A DNA stretch of 64,000 nucleotides, from assembly GCA_030220185.1 (NCBI GenBank), contig JASPKZ010003434.1, positions 992,001-1,056,000 of the forward strand. The letters run 5' to 3'. Origin of the DNA: Diploptera punctata. Lineage: Eukaryota; Arthropoda; Insecta; Blattodea; Blaberidae. The translations under genes and the position numbers were made by a program. Of the stretch, positions 54,966-64,000 are shown in pieces (position 1 is the stretch's first letter; each line of letters begins with the position of its first letter). Under the pieces are notes generated by a model that worked only from the letters and a program-made list of their open reading frames with translations, did no database searches and was not told where the DNA came from.

Positions 54966-55249
54966 ATCGAGTCATTGAATAAGATGTAAAAATATGTGTG
55001 TATTACTTTGGCGAATTTTCCCATCCTAGTACTACCTTGGTTTCCTAGATGTTAGTATGTGGCTGACCACGGACCTCTCAAAATGACATCTATACGAAAA
55101 CAAGTGTAACTAAATTAGTATGGTTCAAATTCTTCCCTGTAGGGGGAGAGCACCTAAATCTCTGTAAAGGGAAAAATGGGCTTACAATAAAACAAATTAC
55201 TTTGGCTAAAAAAATCAAGTCCATTAAGGCTCACTCAAACATTTTTTCC

Positions 55250-55385
55250 TTTGTAGTGGTGTAGTCGGTTGAGTCCCTACCTTCTACTCCAGCGACCCGA
55301 GTTTGATTTCCGGCCGGATAGGAAATTTTAAAATTCCATCTTGGGTTTGGATTTGTGTCCTATCCTTGAAATAAAAGGAGAAAAA
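55250..55385 (+). mobile_element. SINE-4 (tRNA-derived)
   Basis: A box gtagtggtgtagtcggttga, cttctactccagcgaccc, B box gagtttgatttccggccgg, short body and A-rich tail. Best copy of this type. Confidence 0.7.
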
Positions 55386-55515
55386 AAACTAAACCAGTGT
55401 AAAATAAAACGAAGAAAATAAATAACGTGATTTTGATAGAGCTAGACTAAAATTAAATAAAGAAGACCTAGCTTTTGAGACTCTTACTCGGGAAATTTCG
55501 AGTTAAAATTCCAGT

Positions 55516-55770
55516 GTCGACTGAAAGTGATCCCACTAAAGACCTCAGGATGCCTTTGGGTAGTAGAAGGTTAAGGCGCCCACCTTTCTAGAAACGAGAT
55601 GTCAGAACTGCGTAGGCCTAACGGTCGCCTTTTCCCCATAAACAAGCATCTGGTACTCATTTCCGTTAGAGGTTTTGTTGACCCCACGACCATAGTGCCG
55701 TCAGAAGTTTAAAAATTCTGACCGCAGAAAGATTCGAATCCCTGACTACTTCAGCAGACCACTTTTAATA
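55516..55770 (-). mobile_element. SINE-2, diverged copy
   Basis: Minus copy with ggtactcatttccgttagag, ccatagtgccgtcagaag and a B-box-like gattcgaatccctgac. The A-box end is lost. Confidence 0.7.
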
Positions 55771-56034
55771 AATGAGTGTATAAGTGTGTTGTATCAGGAA
55801 TGATAATGAGGCGAAGGGAGGAGGTGAAACTCGGTGGCGGTAGGTAGCTTACTCTTGTCCAAAAGCACCAAGGGTATCGACAGACTTAACGTCCCCATCC
55901 GTCGGACGAATCGGTGCAACAATCATCCCTTCTCATGTGAACATTTATTGCGCAGGGGTTTGCAATTTAATCTAGGTATCTGATATATAATTCAGTGATT
56001 AAAAATTATGTATCGCCATTGTTCTTACGTCGCG

Positions 56035-56480
56035 ACGGACAGATTCTTCCAGTTATATGGCTGCGAAACATGGTATTTTACTTTAAAAGGGACGATTAAC
56101 AGTATTTGAGAATAAAATGCTTAGGAACATTTTTTGACCAAAGAGGAACGAACAGACAGGTCAATGATGGAAACTACATAGTAGTGAGCTCCTGATCTCT
56201 ATAGAAAATCTTACATAATAACAGTCGAGTCTCATAGATTCTGATGGGTAGGACATATGGAATGAATGGGGTATGAAAGAGGGGAATAAAACTTTTTTTT
56301 GTAGGAAAACCAGGGGGGGAGAGCGCCTAGTAGGCAGGCCAAGGAGAATACATTTAGCGTGATTTGAGGTCATTGATAATGGAATGATGGAAAAATGTTA
56401 GCTGAATATAGGGATGTATGGACAGCTTATGTCAGCGCAGCCATGAATTTTTGAGTTCGATAGTGCCATTGACTTAATTA
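56035..56480 (+). pseudogene. LINE family A, 3' fragment
   Basis: ILPVIWLRNMVFYFKRDD through VFENKMLRNIF, KRNEQTGQ, GRHMEMNG and GRPRRIHLA to ttcgatagtgcca. Many indels; an old copy. Confidence 0.7.
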
Positions 56481-57119
56481 TTTATATATTTATTTAGCTA
56501 TTTTCTGTCCAGCCTAAGAAAGACACTTCAGGAAAATAAATGGGCGGGTAATCTAGAAGCACATGACTGCTGCGGTTACTGCGATTCGTTATGACCACAG
56601 CACAATTCAGCTGAAGCGAAAAAGTAGATCATGTACTCGATTAATATAATTACGTACTTAAATCTATTTATGTTAACTATAGTTTATCAGAATACAATAT
56701 ATACCTACACATTTCTTCGAAGGTCGGTGACTAACGAAAAATTCGCATTTGTTTGAAACCGAACGATTCTTGAGGGGAAGTTGAATGTCAGTTACAAATA
56801 TGGCGGCTGTCGGGTAGTTTATGTTAACTCGATGATAAAATGTGTGATCAAAATTATTAGAAGCACAATTGGAAATTGTTAAAGAGTGGTGAAGAGCGGT
56901 GTTGAAAGTATTTTGTAAGTTTATGGAGCATAATCCTGGCACTGTAGTGAACGATATAGTGCATTAACTTATTGGCTTGTAACAAACAGCTGTCAGAGTT
57001 CGCCTGCACTCTTACACGTGCTGCGAGGAGTAATAGCATTCGGAAGTTATATGTCAAAGTGTGCTTCTTACGTTGGACAGAGAATAGTTAGTAATTTCGG
57101 AGTCCATTGGTGGCTAAAT
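56481..57119. other. No recognised feature
   Basis: Frames of 66-89 codons on the minus strand have no motif. Confidence 0.3.
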
Positions 57120-57585
57120 TGTTAAGTTCGATATATTTAGATCTCATAAGGGAACTGTCAACCATTACATGCCGAAATCTACCTTGAAATTTCATCCATA
57201 AATTCGTTGTGATGTACCAAGACCGTGTCCAAATTTCATATGCGGTTTTTAATTGAAAGAGACTAAAATCTAACTTCAAAACTCTAATTTAAACTATAGG
57301 GAAGTAATACAACTCCCAAATTAGTAGATTAGATAACCCTCACTACCAGCCGTCCGTGCCGCGACCCGACTCACTCCACACCGCTTTTACTCAAGCAGGG
57401 AGTTCATCTGCTCCGTACAGTGGGTTGCCATTGCTGGATTCTGGCTTCGATTTCTGATATCTTGAAATTAAAAACGAGAGATAATTTTTTGGACATCGCC
57501 TTGGTACATCACAACGCTTCTCAGGAGAAATTCCTAGATAGGTTTCGGCATGCAATGGTTGACAGTTCCCCTGTCACTACAAGAA
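57120..57585. repeat. Inverted pair of a protein-like segment
   Basis: The minus frame at 57279-57120 (LKTAYEIWTRSWYITTNLWM, FRHVMVDSSLMRSK) and the plus frame at 57455-57585 (LKTRDNFLDIALVHHNASQE, FRHAMVDSSPVTTRKKKTAW) are homologous at protein and DNA level and face away from each other, with a 175-base centre. Family not recognised. Confidence 0.65.
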
Positions 57586-57723
57586 AAAAGAAAACTGCAT
57601 GGTGCGACAGACCTAGAAGACCTTGGCATATCAACCAGTTGATCCTTCACTACCACGTGTGCTAGTCAAAGAGATAGACGATTATTTTGCCAATATCAGA
57701 ACTACATATTTTCAGCCTGTTTG

Positions 57724-57945
57724 CTCCCCAGCCGTTAAAGCTGTTTTTAAACTGATTCCGATAAGTATTATAGCTTTCCAAATCCCCTACGGTGCTCGGT
57801 GGGCACCTGTCCTATACTGACCAAAATTCCATGAGAAAATGTCTTCCCATGGGTATTGGATGCTCTAACAGCGCAGGGCAATTGGCGTAGCTCTACACCA
57901 AAGCACGATGCCTTAAATCGCTCGGTTACGCCCTGGACAAAAATA
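57724..57945 (-). mobile_element. SINE-3, diverged copy
   Basis: Minus copy: gggcgtaaccgagcgattta (A-box position), then body in reverse (ctcatggaattttggtcag, ccaccgagc). B box degraded. Confidence 0.7.
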
Positions 57946-57985
57946 AGAACAACAACATGATAATTTTGTATTTTTTCTAAAGACA

Positions 57986-58572
57986 CTTTTTTGCGCGATA
58001 GTGCGTTTTGTCGTACTTACAGTAATGGCGACCATGATTGAGAGTTCAACTTCCTACATTTCGGGGTTGCCAACCTAAATAACTATACTGTAATATTACA
58101 TATTACAAACCTCGTGTGGGAAGTAAACCCACTGCCCTTTATGTATTCTACGAACAATGTATGTACAAAAATATATCCAAAAGGTAGTGTTAATATACAT
58201 TTTACGAAACAGATCGCTACATTTTAAACGAACTGAACATTATTTGAAACAATATAAAACAATAAATACGTACTTGCCGTCATTTTATGACTGACTGGTG
58301 TTACGGCCTGCTGTTGTCTCAACTAATAAACATTGCCCACACTGTTAACGTTAGTCAGTTGTTTATAATGAACGCAAATATTTCCAACAAAGATGTTATT
58401 ATTTTACTATTATTTACCATTTTGAAAATACCATCGCGCAAAAAAATAATGTACAACACATATTTGTGAAATGTTTTACAGAATCTTGGAAATTAAAAAC
58501 CTCGCTATTGCTCGGTTTTAAACATTTTCCTCGCTTCTGTAAAAACCACTTCCCAACCTCGCATCGTAATAT
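57986..58572 (-). repeat. R repeat, complete copy
   Basis: Reverse complement of the 26757 copy, from tttttgcgcgatagtgcg to cttcccaacctcgcatcgta; all conserved blocks are present in order. Confidence 0.8.
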
Positions 58573-59565
58573 ACTATTGATTTCTGTGGCCTGAGATCAT
58601 CTTACGAAACCTTTCCTTGTATTTAATAGTGTCTTATTGTAATACTACATGAATATCAAAGGAGATAATAGATTTGACAAAAGAATTATGACAAAAAAAA
58701 CTTATATAGACTGCATTGTTAAATTTACCCACCTGAGGCTCTAAAAAACCTCCTTATTGTTATGCGGGAGTGCCAAAAACATGTCATACACATCTTGAAT
58801 AAAAAAAGAATAAAATATTAGAGGACAATAAATTGATTATAACATAATAATAAAAGAATCCTTGAAGTGAATTTTTGAAAATTGAAGGGTACTCAGTGGC
58901 TTGATTTATAATGTGAGCAACAAAGATCTCTCAATCAAACGTCATAAAGATGATAGACCTGCAGGTAATCAATAGGGTTCTCTGCTATCACCAAGTGTGT
59001 TAAAAAACATCTCGACAAGTGTTTTGTAAAAGAGCCCCCCGTTGAGAGCTTCAAAACGACCGTGTTTTTTTTTCGTTTTATTTTTTCTCTCTTTTTCTCG
59101 GCATGCCGAGAACTACAAGAAAGAATTGCCTTGGGTTAGCCCATGCTGAGTTTTCACACCGACTAACCACTTTAAGTACAAAACATTTTCAAGAGCGGAC
59201 GACAATTTTACATGAGTTTTCAACAAGATATTTTGAGATTAAGTAGTTTTTGTGTTACGTCCTACTAGTAAAATTTGAAGGAATAAAGGATAACATTCCT
59301 TTTCAAAATAGGCATAATTTATCTCATGTAATGCGAAGAAAATTTTAATTTTTACCAGATAATTTGTTGATAACAGCAATTTTTACACTAACATAAATTG
59401 CCCATAATGTTATTTTTTATTTTATAATTGGTAGGCTACATTTTCTTAAACCAATGCAAAAATATAATATTTCTAAAAGTTCAAAAATCTTAAAAAGTAT
59501 ACAACATGTAAAATTATGACAATAATTAATATGGCATGATTGTGAAAATAAATTTTAAAAAATCC
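58573..59565. other. No recognised feature
   Basis: AT-rich; nothing matched. Confidence 0.35.
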
Positions 59566-59870
59566 AAGCGCCTTAGGCCTAGAAGGCACTTGGCCTACCA
59601 GCCGGCTGCTGGTCTCACATCCACATGTGTTAATCACAGTGGTAGATGATCATTTAGGCAGTGTAGCTGTGACATGTGGTCAAATTGTCGGGTCCCCCAG
59701 CCGTTATAGCTGGTCTTCTCAATCTGGAGTCGCTACTTATTGTAGGTACCCAAATGTCTCACGTTGCTGAGTGGGCACCGGTCCCATACTGGCCGAAATT
59801 CCATGAGAAAATTTCTTTCCCCATGGGGACTCGAACCAGGGCAAGTCCCGTAGCTCTGCGCCAAGGAAAA
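59566..59870 (-). mobile_element. SINE-3, well-preserved copy truncated at head
   Basis: Minus copy: cttggcgcagagctacggg, B box ccctggttcgagtcccc, ctcatggaatttcggccag, gcgactccagattgagaa, ending in aggccttctaggc-type sequence. The A box and first 20 or so bases are missing because the next element starts there. Confidence 0.8.
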
Positions 59871-59886
59871 TAAATTAACTGTTCTA

Positions 59887-60444
59887 TAACACTGGTCGAC
59901 AAAAATTAACTTTTTTTCTTTCACAAGAATAAAAATATGAGATTTTAGAAGTATTTTTCATCCTGGATTTAAATATAATTTCAGTTTTTTCCTATCAGGC
60001 AAGAGTTTTCTGTGATATTCATTTACATTTTTTTTAATAATTTCTATAATTTTAAATAAAATCCAGCTAACTCTAACTCATTCTGACTTACCTAGAAAGT
60101 GATAGATAGTGATTTTCGGGCATATTTTGCATATGGAACATCTCTCTTCTTGATCCAACAGTAGTCAGCCAGCATATTAGAACTCCACCTGCCTTGGTAC
60201 CTCTTTTCCGTTGTGAAAATTATCTGATGAAAACACTCGCCGTGCTCGTCAGACACAGCCCCAAGGTTTTCCAGAAAGAAGTCCGGAAGAAGAGAATGCT
60301 AAAATCAATTTTAAAAAAGTAACTGTCACAAAAAAACTGTGCCTGATGGAAAATTTTAACTACATATCTGAATTCAGTATGAAAAAAATGCACTGGATTC
60401 ACTAATCAGATTTCTTCTGAAGAAAACCTTATCGACCAGTGTAA
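59887..60444 (-). mobile_element. TIR element with unknown arthropod protein family (copy 2)
   Basis: Ends taacactggtcgac (59887-59900) and the complement of ttacactggtcgat (60431-60444) form 14-bp TIRs with two mismatches; TA flanks are possible. Minus strand at about 60290-60120: HSLLPDFFLENLGAVSDEHG, ECFHQIIFTTEKRYQGRWSS and NMLADYCWIKKRDVPYAKY, then stop. The upstream part is frameshifted. The protein family is recognised only as a recurrent uncharacterised arthropod sequence. At 558 bp it is internally deleted. Confidence 0.65.
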
Positions 60445-60653
60445 TAGAAGTTCTATCTTGCAAATTTATGTTGGCCCATGTATTCATTGCTGACTTCTAA
60501 TAAAAACCACGTTTATTTATATATTGAGCTTAAATCCATTACTTTTTTGGAAGTTATTAATGAGTGCATGAGCCAACATAAATTTTATACATTATTTTGA
60601 TTTCGATTGAGGAGTATCATATATATTGAATAGAGAATGAACATTGTGAGATA

Positions 60654-60962
60654 GTAAAGTAAAGTAAAGTAATCCCACAACAGGCCCGGAGGCCCTTGGG
60701 GTAGTAGGAGGTTAAGGCTCCCACTTTTTCTAGACAATCGGCACTTTTTGTCAGCCGGGTTGTCAACCCTGCGTGACGGCCGCCTTTACCCCCAGAACAA
60801 GCGTCTGGTACTCATTTCCGTTAGAGGCTGAGTCGACCCCAGGGCCATAGTGCCGCCAGAGAGTTTGGGTCAGTTTAAAAATCCTGACCCCAACGGGACT
60901 TGAACCCTCGACCCTCCGGCTTGTAGCTCAGTGCCTTAACCACTACGCTATGGCGTGCCCCC
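60654..60962 (-). mobile_element. SINE-2, full-length copy
   Basis: Minus strand: gggcacgccatagcgtagtg (A box), ttaaggcactgagctacaag, B box gggtcgagggttcaagtccc, body to ttactttactttact tail at 60654-60670. Confidence 0.85.
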
Positions 60963-61109
60963 GAACATTGTGAGATATATCATTTAATGTTTCTGTAATA
61001 TGTGGGCATATACAGCAAAACTTGTTCAAAGCGGAATTGCGTGGGACCATTTTTTCCCCCACATTAGACAAAATTCCGCACTATAAAAACTAAAATGTAT
61101 TAATAATCT

Positions 61110-61575
61110 TAGATCATAGGGTACCGTATGTGTTTTTACGTACCTAGGATTAATTGTAGTTCCACTGCCGTTGAAAAGTGGGCTATAGTATCTATGAGCG
61201 ACTTCGACGGTAACGCGCGAAAAAAACAGTCCCGTTTCGTCAACGTTAAAAATGTCTCTTAGCCGCGTATCCTGAAATTAAAGTATGCAGTTTCGGTTTC
61301 CGCTTACTAACTATACTTTCGTCCACATCCTTTGACTCCCCGCAATATCATTCCACACTACATTATGTCGTCTTTTAAAACTGTCCAGCCAACCTGAAGA
61401 TGCCTTGAAATCGATATTCCCTAGGGATTTAGCAATACCTAGATCTTGACTTTAGATCATCGGTCCAGAAATTAGGAGACTTATCTTCAGCCACTTTCAC
61501 TTTTTCGTTTACTGACAGTGATACATACGTTTTAGCCATCTTTATTCCGTAAATTCAGAATGCTACCTGTGAAAG
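61110..61575 (-). pseudogene. Pogo/Tigger-like transposase remnant
   Basis: Minus strand in pieces: MAKTYVSLSVNEKVKVAE (helix-turn-helix start region), FKASSGWLDSFKRRHNVV (second DNA-binding domain, WLxxFxxRH pattern) and DIFNVDETGLFFF (first catalytic D), then FNGSGTTINPRYV. These match the CENP-B-like layout of pogo/Tigger transposases. The catalytic C-terminus is missing or unreadable. Confidence 0.7.
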
Positions 61576-61811
61576 ATCGGTCTCAGGACTTACCTAATTT
61601 AAGATTTTACCGTGCAATGGTTATTTGTAAGAGAGGTATCTGTATTTCCCATAACAGGTGTGCAGTGTGGCCGAAAGAAAATTTCAGGTAGGCCGTCAGG
61701 TAAAAATCTCTACTTCACCGAACGCGATGGCAGGAATTATTTCTTATTGTTCTCTTGTCCTAACGGGAATTCAATGAAGTGGAAACTAATTTATATCTCT
61801 GTGTTTCCGCT

Positions 61812-62072
61812 GAAGAGAAAGGCTGCACTAGAATGGACCAGATAAGAAACGAGGATATCCGTGAAGAACTGCAGATCTACTCCATAAAAGAAAAGATATT
61901 TAACAACAAGATACAGTGGAAAGATCATGTAGAAAGAATGGAAGAAAGTATAGATTACCAAATAAAATCTTCCATTATTTTCCAAGAGGAAGAAGAGATG
62001 TCGGACGTCCTCGGAAGAGATGGTCTTAGATCTATTAGTGAACTCTTGCCTAAACCAGGAAGTGAAGAAGAA
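61812..62072 (+). mobile_element. LINE family B fragment in an 11-bp TSD
   Basis: 261 bases: TRIRNEDIREELQIYSIKEK, IFNNKIQWKDHVERMEES, IFHYFPRGRRDVGRPRKRW. The direct repeat gtgtttccgct at 61801-61811 and 62073-62083 bounds it. Classic 5'-truncated insertion. Confidence 0.85.
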
Positions 62073-62262
62073 GTGTTTCCGCTTTATAATTTTTTAAGTA
62101 TTGTGTAGAAATATCCTTCCGCTCTCGCGTTGGACACATTCCGTTTTATGCAAAATAAATACAGGTAAAATGACTATTATTTCCCCGGGACCAATAAATG
62201 TGTTCACATTGGACAGATTTCCGCATTATTCACGTTCCGGATTAAACAAGTTTTACTATATG

Positions 62263-62310
62263 AGTGTATGTGTGTGTGTGTGCGTGTGTGTGCGTGCGTG
62301 TGTGCATGTG
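62263..62310. repeat. (GT)n microsatellite
   Basis: GT units with C variants. Confidence 0.9.
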
Positions 62311-62329
62311 TGTTACATAGTATATTTTC

Positions 62330-62460
62330 GCGGATATAAGTATGATTAAGAAATTCCTTGATAATGGCATGTGGGATCATTTCGAAACGTCGGAATCAGT
62401 GGCCAGAGGCCAAACTTGAATCCATGACGCGAAAAACCCAAGAAATATTTCTTAACTTTA
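62330..62460 (+). mobile_element. Single PLE-like end (same family as foldback 6)
   Basis: ttttcgcggatataag...gataatggcatgtgggatca, ttcgaaacgtcgg, ggccagaggccaaacttgaa match the complement of 53480-53611. Confidence 0.7.
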
Positions 62461-62468
62461 TATATTTA

Positions 62469-62469
62469 G

Positions 62470-62507
<38 letters not shown>

Positions 62508-62513
62508 TTTCTT

Positions 62514-62543
<30 letters not shown>
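62469..62543. repeat. (TA)n then (TTC)n microsatellites
   Basis: TA units to about 62504, then about 12 TTC units. Confidence 0.9.
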
Positions 62544-62544
<1 letters not shown>

Positions 62545-62559
62545 ATCATAAGTTGTAGG

Positions 62560-62775
62560 ATTTTCATCCTGTTTATTTCCAAAATCACTCCTCGGAAGAA
62601 GACTATTGGATGTGCATTCACTGTCTACCCATCTCTTGGCTGGTCTTCCTCTTGTTTTTCTCCCGTCCATTGGTCTATCTTCTTTAGCTCTTTTTTCAAG
62701 TCGGTTGTCTTCCATTCTTTCTATATGGCCCTTCCAATATTTTCGTCTATCTATAATAAATTTGTTATGTAACCC
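62560..62775 (-). mobile_element. LINE C-terminal fragment
   Basis: Minus strand: HKFIIDRRKYWKGHIERMED, NRLEKRAKEDRPMDGRKTRG and RPAKRWVDSECTSN. GRPAKRW block present; family not among A-D. The TTC/GAA microsatellite on its 3' side may be its tail. Confidence 0.7.
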
Positions 62776-63189
62776 TTGCCAGGGTTACGGTGAAGACCTC
62801 AATGGCAGATACAGAGGAGAAGGAGTCCTTCGGTACGGTGTATCTGGCGGAAGAGGCAACTCTACATCTTCTACCTTGTATATTGACAAACGGGCAGATG
62901 GGGTTCGTTAGTCCTGCAAGATAACCCATCTAGGAGAGGCATCTCCGAAATAAAACGGGGCAGGCTGAGCTTTGGAGCTGGGTGAAGGCAATCGGCCTAG
63001 GGAGGAAAATCCGAATAATAAACCAGCCATGAAAACGGGCAAGCAACCCACTTCATGGTGTATATTATACACTGATCGCAGTCCCAAGGAAGCCTCGGAT
63101 CAAAGCATAATTTTTAATTTTTGAAAATAATAATTTCATGTCACTTTTTATCGAAGGATTTTTCTCTGTCTAGAAAAAAGATAAGAATA
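62776..63189. other. Unclassified; possible LINE 5' region
   Basis: GC-richer than its surroundings, with an open plus frame to 62911. Phrases such as aggagaggcatctccgaaat and aaccagccatgaaaacggg look like retroelement leader sequence, but I cannot place it. Confidence 0.25.
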
Positions 63190-63832
63190 CTGTCTTCCCT
63201 CATAGTTACGTATCTAAAATTGTACCAGTTAATGGAAATAGACAGTTAATGAAATACACCTACGAGGGAAATTTTAAAGAAGTGGCTGATTTCAAATATT
63301 TAGGAACAATAATTACAAATAGGAATGTGATGCACAAATAAATTAAACATAGGCTCAATTCTGGAAATTCATGCTATTATGCATTACAGGGACTCTTATA
63401 ATCACAACTCCTATCAAAAAACGTTAAACTAAAAATATATAAAACTTTCATTCTCCCAGTTATGTGGTGCGAAACATGGATTTGTATTTTAAAGAAGGAG
63501 AAAAGATTACGAGAAACCAGATAAAATGAGAACAGTTATCTCGAGGAATCCAATATAATAACAATTAATCTCATAGACTGTGATGGGCAGGATATGTGGC
63601 ACGAATGAAGAGTGAAAGAGGATCATGTGAGCTTCTTGCAGGAAAAACCAGAGGTAAAACGCCCAGTTGATAAACCAAGAATGAGGTGAGAGAATAACAT
63701 GGACCATGATTTGAGGGATGTATATTGTACAAGGGTGATTGGTAAACATTAGCTCAGAATAGGGATCTGTGAAGAGTTTATGTCCGCGCGGCCATGAAAC
63801 TACGGTTTGGAAAGTGTCAATGAGTTAGTTAT
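63190..63832 (+). pseudogene. LINE family A, long 3' fragment
   Basis: VSKIVPVNGNRQLMKYTYEG, NFKEVADFKYLGTIITNRNV, LNSGNSCYYALQGLL, KLKIYKTFILPVMWCETWI. A deletion fuses KEKRLRET to later sequence, then RLWWAGYVARMKSERGSCEL, RPRMR and AAMKLRFGKCQ. Ends gtcaatgagttagtta. Confidence 0.75.
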
Positions 63833-63900
63833 CTGGAGAATTTCTGAACAATAGTATTCTTTCTTGAAGAATCGATTTGTGATCATTTGCTTGTAGGCCT

Positions 63901-63976
63901 ACATACTTTAGGTAGATACACTTAATATCCACTATGCTTGTACATACTCTAGGTAGATACACTTAATATCCACTAT
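63901..63976. repeat. Tandem pair of about 41 bp
   Basis: acatactttaggtagataca cttaatatccactat (63901-63935) recurs at 63942-63976 with one change, separated by gcttgt. Confidence 0.9.
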
Positions 63977-64000
63977 TAATTGGCTGCGAGTAGCCTAATA

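Larger units (their letters stand above)
61013..62258 (-). mobile_element. Pogo/Tigger-like transposon, decayed, with LINE insertion
   Basis: TIRs cagcaaaacttgttcaaag.. at 61013 and complement of tagtaaaacttgtttaatcc ending at 62258, flanked by TA. Contains a CENP-B/pogo-type transposase remnant on the minus strand and a nested LINE fragment at 61812-62072. Confidence 0.7.

Noticed and set aside
55420..55520. Possible coding exon before SINE-2
   Set aside because: Short open stretch with no splice signals or motif; likely SINE-4/SINE-2 spacer.

Overview
This window looks like intergenic, repeat-saturated DNA from an insect nuclear genome. I found no host gene, rRNA, functional tRNA, bacterial operon or CRISPR array. 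Almost every recognisable stretch is a transposable-element remnant. My best guess is a cockroach (Blattodea, probably Periplaneta americana). This rests on remembered similarity of the dominant LINE tail (products such as [15 protein letters not shown]) and on the abundant TAGGCCTA octamer; I could not verify it.

Three groups dominate. (1) Non-LTR retrotransposons (LINEs), nearly all 5'-truncated. Family A ends in (TTAG/TAAG)n and has at least 13 copies. Family B ends in (GAT)n, and family C in (GAT)n or (GATG)n. Family D ends in GATAGATAG and borders (ATT)n tracts. There are also several singletons. (2) Penelope-like elements (PLEs) with reverse transcriptase and GIY-YIG endonuclease. Most sit as head-to-head inverted (foldback) copies, and their ends match the hammerhead-ribozyme core (CTGANGA, stem II, GAAA). 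(3) Tc1/mariner-superfamily and related DNA transposons: a nearly complete 1350-bp element with 108-bp terminal inverted repeats (TIRs), a Tc1-like element, a pogo/Tigger-like element and several internally deleted relatives. tRNA-derived SINEs (about six types), trinucleotide microsatellites and one 74-bp satellite fill much of the rest.

Layout. 0-9 kb: LINE A/B/C tails, a PLE foldback with a 12-bp target-site duplication, and SINEs. 9-16 kb: stacked LINE A fragments, a 190-bp (TTAG)n tail and a deleted DNA transposon. 16-21.4 kb: LINE D, then a PLE whose GIY-YIG gene is split by a mariner-like element. 21-31 kb: LINE and SINE pieces, a 365-bp (ATT)n tract, R repeats, and PLE foldbacks, one inside a LINE. 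31-39 kb: SINEs, a third PLE, an 836-bp foldback and a deleted mariner-like element. 39.6-45.2 kb: a near-complete minus-strand PLE interrupted by a 2.2-kb LINE and by a 310-bp foldback carrying two hammerhead motifs, followed by another PLE foldback. 45-54 kb: a duplicated repeat, a satellite derived from a LINE, and a Tc1 with an internal (GGT)n expansion. 54-64 kb: more foldbacks and SINEs, a TIR element carrying an unknown arthropod protein family, and a Tigger-like element with a LINE inserted inside an 11-bp duplication.

No coding sequence here looks intact. The most informative content is insertion chronology (nested elements with visible target duplications) and the recurring coupling of PLE foldbacks with paired hammerhead motifs. 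All matches were made by eye; family names are from memory.
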